64,000 nt of DNA, from contig CAWKMC010000056.1 of NCBI GenBank assembly GCA_963850535.1, forward strand, positions 42,814 to 106,813, given 5' to 3'. Below the pieces are notes generated by a model. It saw only the letters and a list, made by a program, of their open reading frames with translations. It searched no databases and was not told where the DNA came from. The position numbers were made by a program, and so were the translations under genes. Positions 35,675 to 45,410 of this stretch are shown here, in pieces (the stretch's first letter is position 1; the number at the start of each line of letters is the position of its first letter). The stretch is from JAMXLO01 sp963850535 (GTDB taxonomy: Bacteria; Pseudomonadota; Alphaproteobacteria; Acetobacterales; Acetobacteraceae).

Positions 35675-36475
35675 GTGGCGGTTCAGCAGGCGGCGTTCAA
35701 CGAAGGCTTCGTCGATGCGGACGGTTTCCGCATCCGCTACATGGAAGCGGGGCAGGGCACGGCGGTGATCCATCTGCACGGTGCCGGTGGCATGCGGCTG
35801 ACGCAGGCGCATACGCTGCTCAGCCGGCAATACCGGGTCATCGTGTTCGAGATGCCTGGCTTTGGTCTGTCGCCGGTCAACGATCGCACACAGAGTGTGC
35901 GCGAACTCGGCGCGACAATGGCCCGTGCGATGAGCGCCCTCGGTATCGAGCGATACAACGTCATCGCCACGTCGTTCGGTGCCCGGGTCGCCTTATGGAT
36001 GGCGCTGCAACGACCCGAGCGCATACTGGCGCTGGTGCTGGAGGCGCCGGCCGCAATCCGTCCGGCTGGTCACCAACCGCCGTCGGGCACGCCGGAGCAG
36101 ATCGCACGCCAGATCTTCGCGCATCCAGAACGCGCCGCACCGATGGCACCTGTTGATCCGGACGTACAGGCAAAACAGCGTGCACTCGTCGGGCGACTGC
36201 GCGGGCCGGATCGCGACAGCGATCTTGAAATGCAGCTACGTGATCTCGCGACGCCGACGCTTGTGTTGTTCGGCACGTCCGAGAGGGTGATACCGCCGGA
36301 GATGGGACGGCACTACAAGACGCTGCTGCCAAACTGCCAACTCGTGTTCGTTTACGATGCGGGGCATGAGATCAGCACCGATCGTCCGGAGGCGTTTGCC
36401 GATGTGACGGCGGATTTCCTGGAGCGGCACGAGGCATTCGTGATCAACCGCAAGGACACGCTAATCAGCCCGTAA
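35675..36475 (+). CDS. Alpha/beta hydrolase
   Basis: A 266-residue single-domain hydrolase with a GTG start at 35675, 2 bases after the previous stop. The oxyanion-hole region is IHLHGAGGMR. The nucleophile elbow is ATSFGA, with Ala in place of the first Gly of GxSxG. The acid is likely in LFGTSERVIPP (Glu for Asp), and the His in VYDAGHEISTDRPE. This is the usual MhpC/C-C hydrolase-like fold. Coupling to an LLM monooxygenase suggests sequential oxidation and hydrolysis of one substrate. Confidence 0.85.
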   Translation: MAVQQAAFNEGFVDADGFRIRYMEAGQGTAVIHLHGAGGMRLTQAHTLLSRQYRVIVFEMPGFGLSPVNDRTQSVRELGATMARAMSALGIERYNVIATSFGARVALWMALQRPERILALVLEAPAAIRPAGHQPPSGTPEQIARQIFAHPERAAPMAPVDPDVQAKQRALVGRLRGPDRDSDLEMQLRDLATPTLVLFGTSERVIPPEMGRHYKTLLPNCQLVFVYDAGHEISTDRPEAFADVTADFLERHEAFVINRKDTLISP

Positions 36476-37831
36476 TCACTTGCCGATGCAGAAGCGGGCG
36501 AACAGCGTATCGAGGATGTCCTCGACACCCACGCTGCCGGTGATGCGGCCCAGTGCACGTAACGCAAGTCGCAGGTCCTCGGCGCGGAGTTCGGGCAGAT
36601 CGGCACAGCGCGCCCCGGCCAGACGCGCCGCAGCTTCCTGCAACGCGGCTCGATGCCTTGCCTGCGTCAGCGGCGGCGGTCCCGCACCTTCAGTCAGCGA
36701 CCGCGCGGCTGCCTCAAGTCGTGCGCGCACTGCCGGTAGTCCCTCGCCGGTCAGAGCGCTCACCGCAATCGCGTCCGCCGGCACTGTGCCTCCGAGATCG
36801 ATCTTGTTAGCCACGACAACGATCTCCCCCTCCCCTCGCGGGAGGGGGGTAGGGGGAGGGGGCTTCGGATCACCAACCCCCTCCCCCCGCCCCCCTCCCG
36901 CAAGGGGAGGGGGAGCGTCGCCAGCCTCCACTACCACGATGACCAGATCTGCCGCTGCGGCTCGCGCGCGTGCTCGCCTGACTCCTTCGGCTTCAATCTC
37001 ATCCACCGTGTCCCGCAGCCCCGCCGTGTCCACCAGCGTAACCGGCACGCCGGCCAAGACGACGCGGGTCTCCAACGCATCGCGGGTCGTGCCCGGGGTC
37101 GCCGACACGATCGCCACATCCCGCTCGGCCAGTGCATTGATCAGCGATGACTTCCCGACGTTCGGCGCGCCGGTGATGGCGAACACCAGCCCCTCGCGCA
37201 GCCGCTCGCCGCGCCGGTTATCGTCGAGATGTGCCGCAACTGCGCATCGCAGAGCGTCTAGCTCAACAATGGTCTGATCTTCCACCTCCGGCGGCAGATC
37301 CTCGTCCGGGAAGTCGATCAGGGCCTCCTGCTGCGCCAGCAACAGGCGCAGTCGCTCCGCCCAGTCGCCATACAGCGTGCCCAACGCACCATCGAGCTGA
37401 CGCAGTGCCTGGCGCCGCTGCGCTTCCGTCTCCGCCGCCACAAGGTCATGCACCGCCTCTGCGGCGGTCAAGTCCATCCGACCGTTCAGAAATGCGCGAC
37501 GCGTGAACTCTCCGGCCTCCGCTGGCCGCGCGCCAAGCGCGACCAGTGCATCGGCCACCCCCGTCAGCACCGCCCGGCCGCCGTGCAGGTAAAGTTCCGC
37601 CGAATCCTCGCCGGTGTAGCTGCCTGGACCCGGCAGCCAGACCACCATGCCTTGATCCAGCTCGGATCCTTCGACATCCCGCAGGCGGCGGAACGACGCC
37701 CGCCGTGGCGCGGGCACGCGCCCGCACAGCGACGCGAGGATCCCACGGCTGGCAGCCCCGCTCACCCGCATCACCGCGAGCGCCGCCTGGCCTGATCCGG
37801 AAGCGACCGCGAAGATGGTGTCTGCGTTCAT
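36476..37831 (-). CDS. mnmE: tRNA modification GTPase MnmE with repeat-encoded insertion
   Basis: A 451-residue MnmE: an N-terminal tetrahydrofolate-binding domain (residues 1-115), a helical domain, and a G domain with P-loop GAPNVGKSS (221-229), DTAG (268-271) and NKID (342-345). The C-terminal FCIGK carries the catalytic Cys (448). With MnmG it makes the cmnm5U/mnm5U modification at tRNA wobble uridines. Between G3 and G4, residues about 306-336 form a Pro/Gly/Arg-rich insertion encoded by an inverted pair of GC-rich palindromic repeats, with the flanking strands (LVIVVVEAGD / IVVVANKID) intact. It is convergent with the alpha/beta hydrolase, stops abutting. Confidence 0.93.
   Translation of the reverse strand: MNADTIFAVASGSGQAALAVMRVSGAASRGILASLCGRVPAPRRASFRRLRDVEGSELDQGMVVWLPGPGSYTGEDSAELYLHGGRAVLTGVADALVALGARPAEAGEFTRRAFLNGRMDLTAAEAVHDLVAAETEAQRRQALRQLDGALGTLYGDWAERLRLLLAQQEALIDFPDEDLPPEVEDQTIVELDALRCAVAAHLDDNRRGERLREGLVFAITGAPNVGKSSLINALAERDVAIVSATPGTTRDALETRVVLAGVPVTLVDTAGLRDTVDEIEAEGVRRARARAAAADLVIVVVEAGDAPPPLAGGGRGEGVGDPKPPPPTPLPRGEGEIVVVANKIDLGGTVPADAIAVSALTGEGLPAVRARLEAAARSLTEGAGPPPLTQARHRAALQEAAARLAGARCADLPELRAEDLRLALRALGRITGSVGVEDILDTLFARFCIGK
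36825..36915. repeat. Inverted pair of GC-rich palindromic repeats (family 1) inside mnmE
   Basis: Two units face each other around a short AT-richer centre (CTTCGGATCACCAA): CTCCCCCTCCCCTCGCGGG... on the left and its near-complement ending CAAGGGGAGGGGGAG on the right. Each unit is itself palindromic. The block of about 91 bases lies in frame in the G domain, so mnmE stays open. Confidence 0.85.
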
Positions 37832-37885
37832 CTCTTCCTATGTCACGCCGACACACAGAGGGCGCAACGCCCAGGGAGCGCGACC

Positions 37886-39926
37886 ATGGCCGCACCGGAA
37901 AACCTGCTGCGCCACGAAACATCGCCCTATTTGCTGCAACACGCCGAAAACCCGGTGCACTGGCGGCCCTGGGGCCCGGCGGCACTGGAGGAGGCGAAAG
38001 CGGGAAACAAGCCGATCCTGCTCTCGATCGGCTACGCGGCCTGCCATTGGTGCCACGTCATGGCGCACGAATTGTTCGAGAACCGAGAAACTGCGGCGCT
38101 GATGAACGAACGCTTCGTCAACATCAAAGTTGATCGCGAGGAGCGGCCGGATATCGATCACCTCTACATGTCCGCGCTGCACGCCATGGGCGAACAGGGT
38201 GGCTGGCCTCTCACCATGTTCATCGCACCCGACGGGGCGCCATTCTGGGGCGGCACTTACTTCCCGCCCGAGCCACGCTGGGGCCGCCCCTCGTTCGGTC
38301 AGGTGCTGCAAGGGGTGTCGGACGCCTGGCGCACTGGACACGACATGGTGCAGAAAAACACCGCCGCGCTGCGCCGGGTGCTCGCCGGTATGTCCGATGC
38401 AAATCCCGGCGATCTGCCCACCCCGACGCATCTCGATGCAGTCGCCGCCGCCTTGCTGCGATTGAACGATTGGGAGCAAGGCGGGCTGCGCGGCGCCCCA
38501 AAATTCCCCAACCCGCCGATCTTTCGCTTCCTTTGGCAGAACGCGTTCCGCACCGGCGCGCACGAGGGGCAAGACGCACTGCACCTGATGCTGACGCGCA
38601 TGTCACAAGGTGGAATTCTATGACCATCTCGGCGGTGGTTACGCGCGCTACTCCACTGATGCGATCTGGCTGGTGCCGCATTTCGAGAAGATGCTGTACG
38701 ACAATGCGCAATTGCTGGAACTGCTTGCGTTCGCACACACCCATCGCCCCGATCCGCTGTATGCAGCGCGCGCGCAGGAAACAGTCGGTTGGATGACCCG
38801 CGACATGACGGCCGAACATGTGAACGGCCGCGCCGCGTTCGCCGCATCAGAGGACGCGGACAGCGAGGGCGAGGAGGGAAAATTCTACGTCTGGACCGAA
38901 GCGGAGGTGGACGCATTGCTTGGCGATGCTTCGCCCGCATTCAAGCGGGCCTACGACGTCACGCGTGGGGGCAATTGGGAGGGTCACACGATCCTGCGCC
39001 GGGTCACACCGCCTGGTAACCCGGAAGAAGAGGCAGCGCTGACCCGCTCGCGGACCGTGTTGTTCGAAGCGCGCGCCAAGCGCATCCGCCCGGGACGCGA
39101 CGACAAGGTGTTGGCGGATTGGAATGGCCTCGCCATCGCCGCACTGGCACGCGCGGCAACGGTGTTCAACCGGCCCAATTGGCTGGCCCGCGCAGAAGAA
39201 GCCCAGGACTTCATCCTGGCAGAAATGTCAGCGACGGATGGGCGCGTGCAACATGCTTGGCGACTGGGTCGCGTCACAGCCGTGGGCCTCCTCGACGACC
39301 AGGCGTCGATGGCGTGCGCTTCGCTGGCACTGTACGAGGCGACGGGCGACGCGCAGCGCCTCGCGCAGGCGGTCCGTCTGGCAAAGGCTGCGGAAGCGGC
39401 ATTCACCGATGGGCAGGGCGGGTTCTACACCACCGCGGCAGACGCGACAGATGTGCCGCTGGCGCGCCCTCGCACCGCAGCGGATAATGCGACACCGGCG
39501 GGAAATGGTCTGCTAGCAGAGGTCTTCGCGCGTCTCTGGCATCTGACTGGGGACTCGGATTGGCGCACTCGGTGTCAGGCGCTGCTGCGAGCGTTTACCG
39601 GTAACCCCGATCAACTGGCCGCAATGCCGACACTGCTTGCGGCCGCTGACCTGCTGGAAGAAGGGGCAACTGTCGTTGTCGCTGGCCAAGCGGAGCAGCC
39701 ATTGGTTGACGCGCTGACCCGCACAGCGCTTGCCTCACCTGATCCTGCTGTCGCCTTGCTGCGCGCAATACGTCCCGACGCATTGCCCCCCAGTCATCCC
39801 GCTTCTGGCAAGTGGTCCGGTAACGAAGGCGCAGCCGCATTTGTTTGTCGGCGCAGCGTATGCGGCTTGCCGGTGACCGACGTCGCGTCATTAGCCATGC
39901 AGCTGAAGCAGCGAATGCAAGCATGA
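37886..39926 (+). pseudogene. YyaL/SSP411-like thioredoxin-domain protein (DUF255), one frameshift
   Basis: A large protein with an N-terminal DUF255 thioredoxin-like domain (NPVHWRPWG, SIGYAACHWCHVM with Cys53/Cys56, NIKVDREERPDID) and a C-terminal (alpha/alpha)6-barrel region (GGGYARYSTDAIWLVPHFEKM, ADWNGLAIAALARA). The frame breaks at 38616-38617 (ATTC where ATC is expected, GGIYDHLGGG); removing one T gives 679 residues, the normal length. The role of this widespread family is not established; a redox or sugar-epimerase-related function is often proposed. It starts 55 bases from the divergent mnmE gene. Confidence 0.85.
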
Positions 39927-39939
39927 CCTGCGGCAGGAG

Positions 39940-41086
39940 CTAAACTGCTCCGCAGCAGCGCTTGTACTTCTTTTCCGAACCGCATGGACATGGGTCGTTG
40001 CGGCCAATCTTTGGTATTCGCTGCATCGGCGCACTGAGCAGCGGGTGCCATGATCCGGTCCAGTGCGCCTTGGTGGCCAATGCGATGTCGGGCAGCATTT
40101 TGACCAGCGAAGAGCGCCGCTCGTAGGAAAGCGCACCGCCCGCGCCCCCCTCGTCATCAGGCAGCGGCGCAAGCAGAGGCATGACCAGTGTATCGACCAG
40201 GCGCCACGCGCACCGGACCAGCGGCGAGAGCGGTCAGCAGCCCGTCGGCTTCCTCGAGGCACCGGTTTTCCGGGACCGTACGCAACAACGCAAGATCGAG
40301 CCATGCCAACTCGTCCTCGTCGAGTGCATCGCCAGGTTCATGCGGAGCTAAAGCAGACCAACCGACGCTTTGCGCAGGATCGTCGATGGGGACAAGCTGG
40401 AGTTCGACGAAAACGCCGCGGGTCCTCGGGATGTTCCGCCGCAGCACGGACCTGCTCCAGCCAGTCCTTCCGGTCGATGTCGCGGAACGAGTGACTCAGG
40501 CGGCCGAGCCTGCCAGCCGCGCTCACGCGCGCAATGCGATCGGTTGCACCAAGCAGCAGGATGGCTTCCTGCCAACCGAACCAGATGAGACTGTCGGCCG
40601 GAGTCCGCATTCTCATCGTCCAGCCGATCGAGCAGCGCCAGCAGCCTTTCGCGCGAAGCGCGGCCCTCCCATGCCAGCCGCGCCAACGCCAGCATCAGCC
40701 CGCTGCGAACATCCTCGTCAGCAGACGGGATCTGCAATCAATTCGCTGATCGCCGCTTCATTGCCATCGAACAATCCAAGCAACAATTGGGCAACCGGCG
40801 TCGTACGGTCCTCGGTGAACAGCCAGTCCAGCTCGATCTCTGATCGGCGCAGCAGTGCAAGGAATGCGGAACAAGCGGTCGCCTCGCGCGCGGCGGCCAA
40901 AGCATGCAGGCCAAAGCGCAGCAGCTTCTCCTCATGCGGCAACGGAAGCCGACCGTCAGCCATGCTCTGCGCCACCGCAATCACGGCTGGGGCAAATGCA
41001 GCGGATTGGCTCGCCACCGCGCGCATCGCTTGTTCGGGGATGCCGACAGCGTTCTCGAGTGCGACTCGGATGTTCTCTGGGGTCAT
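39940..41086 (-). pseudogene. DUF1186/SEC-C motif protein, four frameshifts
   Basis: Reads as one protein across five frames. Start MTPENIRVALENAVG at 41086, then ISELIADP/SADEDVRSGLM (shift at 40727-40729), LLDRLDDE/MRTPADSLIWFGW (40610-40611), AAEHPEDPR/VFVELQLVP (40414-40423), LAAGPVR/WRLVDTLVM (about 40207-40210), and the end IGRNDPCPCGSEKKYKRCCG, a zinc-binding SEC-C motif. Each shift is one extra base, and subtracting four gives exactly 381 codons. The helical repeat body plus SEC-C tail matches DUF1186-type proteins of unknown function. The clustering of errors in one gene is striking. Confidence 0.75.
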
Positions 41087-41149
41087 GGAGAATCCTACCC
41101 GAACGCTGCCCTTGACACATGCCTCAGGGCGGCGCTGGCATTCGTCCCC

Positions 41150-41629
41150 GTGCCTCAGATATCGCTCCATACCCCGGTCGGTGACGTCTCCGTCTCGGAA
41201 GAGGACGGTGCCATTGTCTCAGTCGATTGGGGCTGGGGTAGTCGACAGAGCGAAACGCGACTGCTGCGGCGTGCCTGCGACCAACTGCACAAGTACTTCG
41301 ACCAGGAGTTGTCCGAGTTCGATTTGCCGCTCGCTCCTGCCGGAAGCCTCTATCAACAAAGAGTGTGGCAGGCGCTGTGCGCGATTCCCTACGGAGCGAC
41401 CAAGACCTATCTCGACATCGCCAGAGTGGCCGGCGGCAGCCCCAGGTCGGTCGGCCAGGCCAATGGCAACAATCCCATTCCGATCCTCATCCCCTGTCAC
41501 CGCGTCGTCGCAACGACACATATCGGCGGCTATTCCGGTGGTGACGGCCTCGACACAAAGCGATGGCTGTTGGCGCTTGAAGCACAAGCGCCGCCATTGC
41601 TGCGGTCCATTGCCCCTGCGGCCGCCTGA
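41150..41629 (+). CDS. ogt: Methylated-DNA--protein-cysteine methyltransferase
   Basis: About 159 residues with a GTG start at 41150; start choice is uncertain because no strong ribosome-binding site is seen. The C-terminal domain has YQQRVWQALCAIPYGATKTY, SVGQANGNNPI and the active-site IPCHRVV (Cys116), which accepts the methyl group from O6-methylguanine in a suicide reaction. The N-terminal segment is the shorter Ogt type without the Ada metal domain. It is divergent from the DUF1186 gene and 26 bases upstream of the quinone oxidoreductase. Confidence 0.9.
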   Translation: MPQISLHTPVGDVSVSEEDGAIVSVDWGWGSRQSETRLLRRACDQLHKYFDQELSEFDLPLAPAGSLYQQRVWQALCAIPYGATKTYLDIARVAGGSPRSVGQANGNNPIPILIPCHRVVATTHIGGYSGGDGLDTKRWLLALEAQAPPLLRSIAPAAA

Positions 41630-41655
41630 CCGGCCCAATGCGTACGGAGAAAACC

Positions 41656-42628
41656 ATGATCAAGGCGATCCGCATCCACACGCCCGGTGGTCCAGAGGTG
41701 ATGAAGTGGGACGATGTACCGCGCCCTGAGCCCTGCCCTGGCGAAGCACTGATCAAACAGGAAGCGGTCGGCCTCAACTACATCGACGTCTATTTCCGAT
41801 CGGGCCTGTACAAGGCGCCTTCCATGCCGCTGACCATTGGCCAGGAAGGGGCAGGGAGCGTCGTAGCCGTCGGACCGGGGGTAACGAACGTCAAGCCGGG
41901 TGACCGCGTCGCCTACGCCGGCTCGCTAGGTGGCTATGCAACTGAACGCGTCATTGCTGCTGACCGGCTGGTAAAACTTCCCGAACTCGATCGATTTCAA
42001 GACCGCGGCGGCGATGATGCTGCAGGGCATGACCGCGCAATACCTGATCCGTCGCACCTACCGTGTGAAGGAAGGCGATACCATCGTGACGCACGCGGCC
42101 GCCGGAGGCGTCGGCCTGATCCTGTGCCAGTGGGCGAAACACCTGGGCGCCACCGTGATTGGCGTTGTGTCGACCGAGCAGAAGGCGGAACTGGCACGCG
42201 CGCACGGCGCAGCGCATACCGTCATCGGCCATGCCAACCTGGCCGCAGAGGTAAAGCGCATCACCGGCGGGGCGATGGTGCCGGCGGTTTATGATAGTGT
42301 CGGCAAGGACACCTGGAACGCCAGCCTTGATTGCCTGGCACCACTCGGCCTGATGATCAGCTATGGCAATGCATCCGGCCCGGTGCCCCCGTTCGATATC
42401 GGAGTTTTGTCGGCAAAGGGCAGCCTGTATGTGACCCGGCCGAGCCTCGCGACGTACACGGCCAAACGCGAAGATCTGGAGAAGGTAGCGGGAGAACTGT
42501 TCGAGGTGGTGTCGAAGGGCATCGTCAAGATTGCGGTGAACCAGACCTTCCCGCTCAAGGATGCGGCAGCGGCACACATAGCCTTGGAGTCGCGCAAGAC
42601 CACTGGCAGCACCGTGCTGCTGCCCTAA
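41656..42628 (+). pseudogene. NADPH:quinone oxidoreductase (QOR-like MDR), one frameshift
   Basis: A zinc-free medium-chain dehydrogenase starting MIKAIRIHTPGGPEVM at 41656 after ACGGAGAA. It has GLNYIDVYFRSGLY, IGQEGAGSVVAVG and, after a frameshift at about 41986 (GAACTCG where GAATCG is expected), AAAMMLQGMTAQYLIRR, the nucleotide-binding THAAAGGVGLILCQWA and SYGNASGPVPP. Removing one base gives 323 residues, normal for Qor. It reduces quinones with NADPH. A 6-residue longer start at 41638 is possible. Confidence 0.87.
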
Positions 42629-42732
42629 CCGGAAGTCAGTCCACCGCGGCGCCCGCGAACACGGAAGAAGGCTGCGAGCGGCGTCGCGGGAGTTTCCTCC
42701 CTAAGAGGACCGGTGCTACTGACCAGCGGGCA

Positions 42733-44187
42733 ATGAGCGACGCTGCCCGCCCGCCCCGGATCCGCACCAGCAGCCGAACCCGAACGACCGCCATGATCGT
42801 GGCCTGCGCCATGTTCATGCAGAACCTCGACTCGACGATCATCGCCACCGCGCTGCCCACGATGGCGAAGGCGTTCGGTGCCGAACCAGTGCATATGAAC
42901 GTCGCGCTGACCTCGTATCTGCTGTCGCTCGCGGTGTTCATTCCCGCCAGCGGCTGGGTCGCCGATCGCTACGGCGCGCGCACCGTGTTCCGCGCCGCAA
43001 TCGCCGTTTTTACCATTGGCTCGGTGCTTTGCGGTCGGGCCGACAGCCTGGCTTTCCTGGTCGGCGCGCGTGTCCTGCAAGGCATCGGCGGCGCAATGAT
43101 GGTGCCGGTAGGCCGCTTGGTGTTGCTGCGCACCGCGGCGAAACAAGAGCTCGTCGCAGCGATGGCGTGGCTCACGGTTCCGGCGCTGCTCGGCCCGGTG
43201 CTTGGGCCGCCCGTTGGCGGATTCATCGTCACCTACTTCAACTGGCGCTGGATCTTCGACATCAATGTGCCGATTGGCATCCTCGGCATCGTCCTGGTCA
43301 GCATCTTCGTCGAAGAAGTGCGCGAGCCGCCGCGTGGCAAGTTTGATGGAGTCGGGCTGATCCTCTCCGGCGTCGCACTGTCGTGCCTGATGTTCGGGCT
43401 GGAAACGGCAGGTCGCGGCGTCGTGCCGCGCGACCTGACCGAGGCGATGATCGGCACCGGCCTGGTCGCGCTGGTCGCCTATCTGTTGCACGCGCGGCAT
43501 CACGTAGCGCCGCTGCTGGACTTGTCGCTGATGCGCCTGCCCTGCTTCGGTGTGGCACTATCGGCGATGATGCCGTTCCGCGTCGGCATCGGCGCCATTC
43601 CCTTCCTGCTGCCGCTGATGCTCCAGGTGGGGTTCGGTGCTTCTGCCGTGCAGAGCGGCATGATCACCTTCGCAAGCTCTGCCGGCGCCTTGGTGATGAA
43701 GCCGGCGACCCAACGCGCGCTGCGACTCTTCGGGTTTCGCGATACCTTGGTATGGAACGGTGTGATCTCGGCGGCGATGATCGCGATCTGCGCAGCCTTC
43801 CGCCCCACTTGGCCCGCTGCGGCGATTTACGGGGCGCTGTTGATTGGTGGCTTTTTCCGCTCGCTGCAGTTCACCGCCTACAACACGCTTGCTTACGGTG
43901 ACGTGCCACGCTCGCGCATGAGCTCCGCGACCAGTCTCTATGTCACCGGTCAGCAGCTCGCCGCAGTTCTCGGTATTTCAGCCGGCGCGGTGTCGCTGGA
44001 GATCTCGATGGCGCTGGCTGGACGAGCGATTCCCGAGCCGATTGATTTCAGCCATGCCTTCCTCGTCGTCGCGCTTTTCACGTTGTCCGCCGCACCGATT
44101 GCGCTGTGGATGCCGCGCAATGCCGGCGACGAACTGACGGGCCGCCGATCTGTGCCTGCGCAGCCAGTGCGCGGTGCGGCAGATTAG
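42733..44187 (+). CDS. MFS transporter, DHA2 (EmrB/QacA) type
   Basis: A 484-residue multidrug-exporter-like protein starting MSDAARPPRIRTSS at 42733, with about 14 hydrophobic segments. DHA2 hallmarks are MQNLDSTIIATALPTMAKAFG (TM1, with the Asp), SGWVADRYGARTVF (motif A), LQGIGGAMMVPVGRLVLLR and GPVLGPPVGGFIVTYFNWRWIF (motif C). No EmrA-type partner is nearby. The substrate is unknown. Confidence 0.9.
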   Translation: MSDAARPPRIRTSSRTRTTAMIVACAMFMQNLDSTIIATALPTMAKAFGAEPVHMNVALTSYLLSLAVFIPASGWVADRYGARTVFRAAIAVFTIGSVLCGRADSLAFLVGARVLQGIGGAMMVPVGRLVLLRTAAKQELVAAMAWLTVPALLGPVLGPPVGGFIVTYFNWRWIFDINVPIGILGIVLVSIFVEEVREPPRGKFDGVGLILSGVALSCLMFGLETAGRGVVPRDLTEAMIGTGLVALVAYLLHARHHVAPLLDLSLMRLPCFGVALSAMMPFRVGIGAIPFLLPLMLQVGFGASAVQSGMITFASSAGALVMKPATQRALRLFGFRDTLVWNGVISAAMIAICAAFRPTWPAAAIYGALLIGGFFRSLQFTAYNTLAYGDVPRSRMSSATSLYVTGQQLAAVLGISAGAVSLEISMALAGRAIPEPIDFSHAFLVVALFTLSAAPIALWMPRNAGDELTGRRSVPAQPVRGAAD

Positions 44188-44211
44188 GGACGCACAACTT
44201 CAGCGCTTGAT

Positions 44212-44619
44212 TTACTCGGCGGGCAACACTGCGTCGGCGCCTTTCTTCTTCAGCATAACCACGAGGAACTTTGCCGGCTTCGTCGTGCTGGCGTTGCGCC
44301 CGACCGTATGCACATCGTTAGGGCCTTCGTAGAAAGTCTGTCCTGGCGTCAGGGTGACCTCTTTGCCGCCTCTGACCTGCTCGATGACCGATCCTTCCAG
44401 CACGTAGACAAAGGCGTACGCATCGTGCCGATGGATGGTTTCCACAGCTCCAGGCGGATACTCGACGGAGAGCATCAGCATTTCCCTTCCGGGCGCGTCA
44501 GCGACATCTTTCTGCATGATGGGAACCACAATTGGCTGCGGCGCGGCATGCGCAGGCGCCGCGAGCTGTGCGCTTCCTGCGAGAACAAGCGTCGCTCCAA
44601 TATTCCGAACGTATGACAT
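44212..44619 (-). CDS. Secreted cupin-domain protein
   Basis: A 135-residue protein with a leader (MSYVRNIGATLVLAGSAQLAAPAHA) and one cupin barrel: TIHRHDAYAFVYVLEGSVIEQ carries the metal His residues of motif 1 and NDVHTVGRNAS the His of motif 2. These small exported cupins are common, often beside oxidoreductases, but their substrate is unknown. It ends a minus-strand run after the NmrA, nitroreductase and MBL genes, 41 bases downstream of the NmrA gene. Confidence 0.85.
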   Translation of the reverse strand: MSYVRNIGATLVLAGSAQLAAPAHAAPQPIVVPIMQKDVADAPGREMLMLSVEYPPGAVETIHRHDAYAFVYVLEGSVIEQVRGGKEVTLTPGQTFYEGPNDVHTVGRNASTTKPAKFLVVMLKKKGADAVLPAE

Positions 44620-44660
44620 GGCTGCCTCTGCTGGCGATTAGAAGAAAGAGGGATCCGGGA

Positions 44661-45410
44661 TCAGGCTTTCTGTGAGTGGCGCAGCCATTCGTCGAAACCG
44701 ATGCGACCAAGGCGCGCCTCTCCCAGCGGCACAAGCGAACGCTCCTCGACGAGGCCGCCGAAGTATCGGGCCCCAGGGTCCCCTACGACCTCACGCGGGT
44801 CGCCGACCGCCTTTAAATAGCGGGCGACGATTTCGTTGAATGGTGCCCGTTCGGGACCGGCAATTTCGACGATGCCGTTTCGTGGCGCTGCGATCGCCAC
44901 GTCGGCAACGTTGGCAGCAACGTCATCCGCCGCGATCGGCTGGAACATGCCTGTCGCGATCCTGACCTTGTTTCCCTCCGTACCTGAATCCGCGATGCCG
45001 CGAAGGAATTCCAGGAACTGGGTCGAGCGGATGATGGTGTAGGGGACGCCGGAGGCCACGATCAGTTTCTCCTGGGCGACCTTGGCGCGGAAATAGCCAT
45101 TGTCCGACCGGTCGATGCCGACGATGGAGAGCGCGACATGGTGTCGGACACCCGCCGCGGTCTCCGCCGCGAGAAGGTTGCGCCCGGAGGTCTCGAAGAA
45201 TTCCAGCACCGCCTTGTCTTCGAATGAGGGAGAGTTGGCGAGGTCGATCACGACCTGCGCGCCGGTCAGGGCCTCTTTGAGCCCCTCACCTGTGATGGTG
45301 TTCACTCCGGTATTGGGCGCCGCGGCGATGACCTCGTGGCCGCCCTGTCGCAGGATGGCGGTAGTCTTCGAGCCAATCAGCCCGGTGCCACCGATGATTA
45401 CGATCTTCAT
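44661..45410 (-). CDS. NAD(P)-binding NmrA/atypical SDR protein
   Basis: A 249-residue Rossmann-fold protein starting MKIVIIGGTGLIGSK (GGTGxxG nucleotide motif) at 45410, with an AAGGATAA site. It has VVIDLANSPSF, VRHHVALSIVGIDRSDNGYFRAK and TIIRSTQFLEFL, typical of NmrA-like NAD(P)-binding sensors or NAD(P)H:quinone reductases. The start overlaps the nitroreductase stop (ATGA). The in-frame upstream stretch to 45998 lies antisense/out of frame within the nitroreductase gene and is rejected. Confidence 0.87.
   Translation of the reverse strand: MKIVIIGGTGLIGSKTTAILRQGGHEVIAAAPNTGVNTITGEGLKEALTGAQVVIDLANSPSFEDKAVLEFFETSGRNLLAAETAAGVRHHVALSIVGIDRSDNGYFRAKVAQEKLIVASGVPYTIIRSTQFLEFLRGIADSGTEGNKVRIATGMFQPIAADDVAANVADVAIAAPRNGIVEIAGPERAPFNEIVARYLKAVGDPREVVGDPGARYFGGLVEERSLVPLGEARLGRIGFDEWLRHSQKA

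Noticed and set aside
41112..41117. Perfect TTGACA as a -35 box before ogt
   Set aside because: No acceptable -10 element at 16-18 bases; the region is GC-rich.
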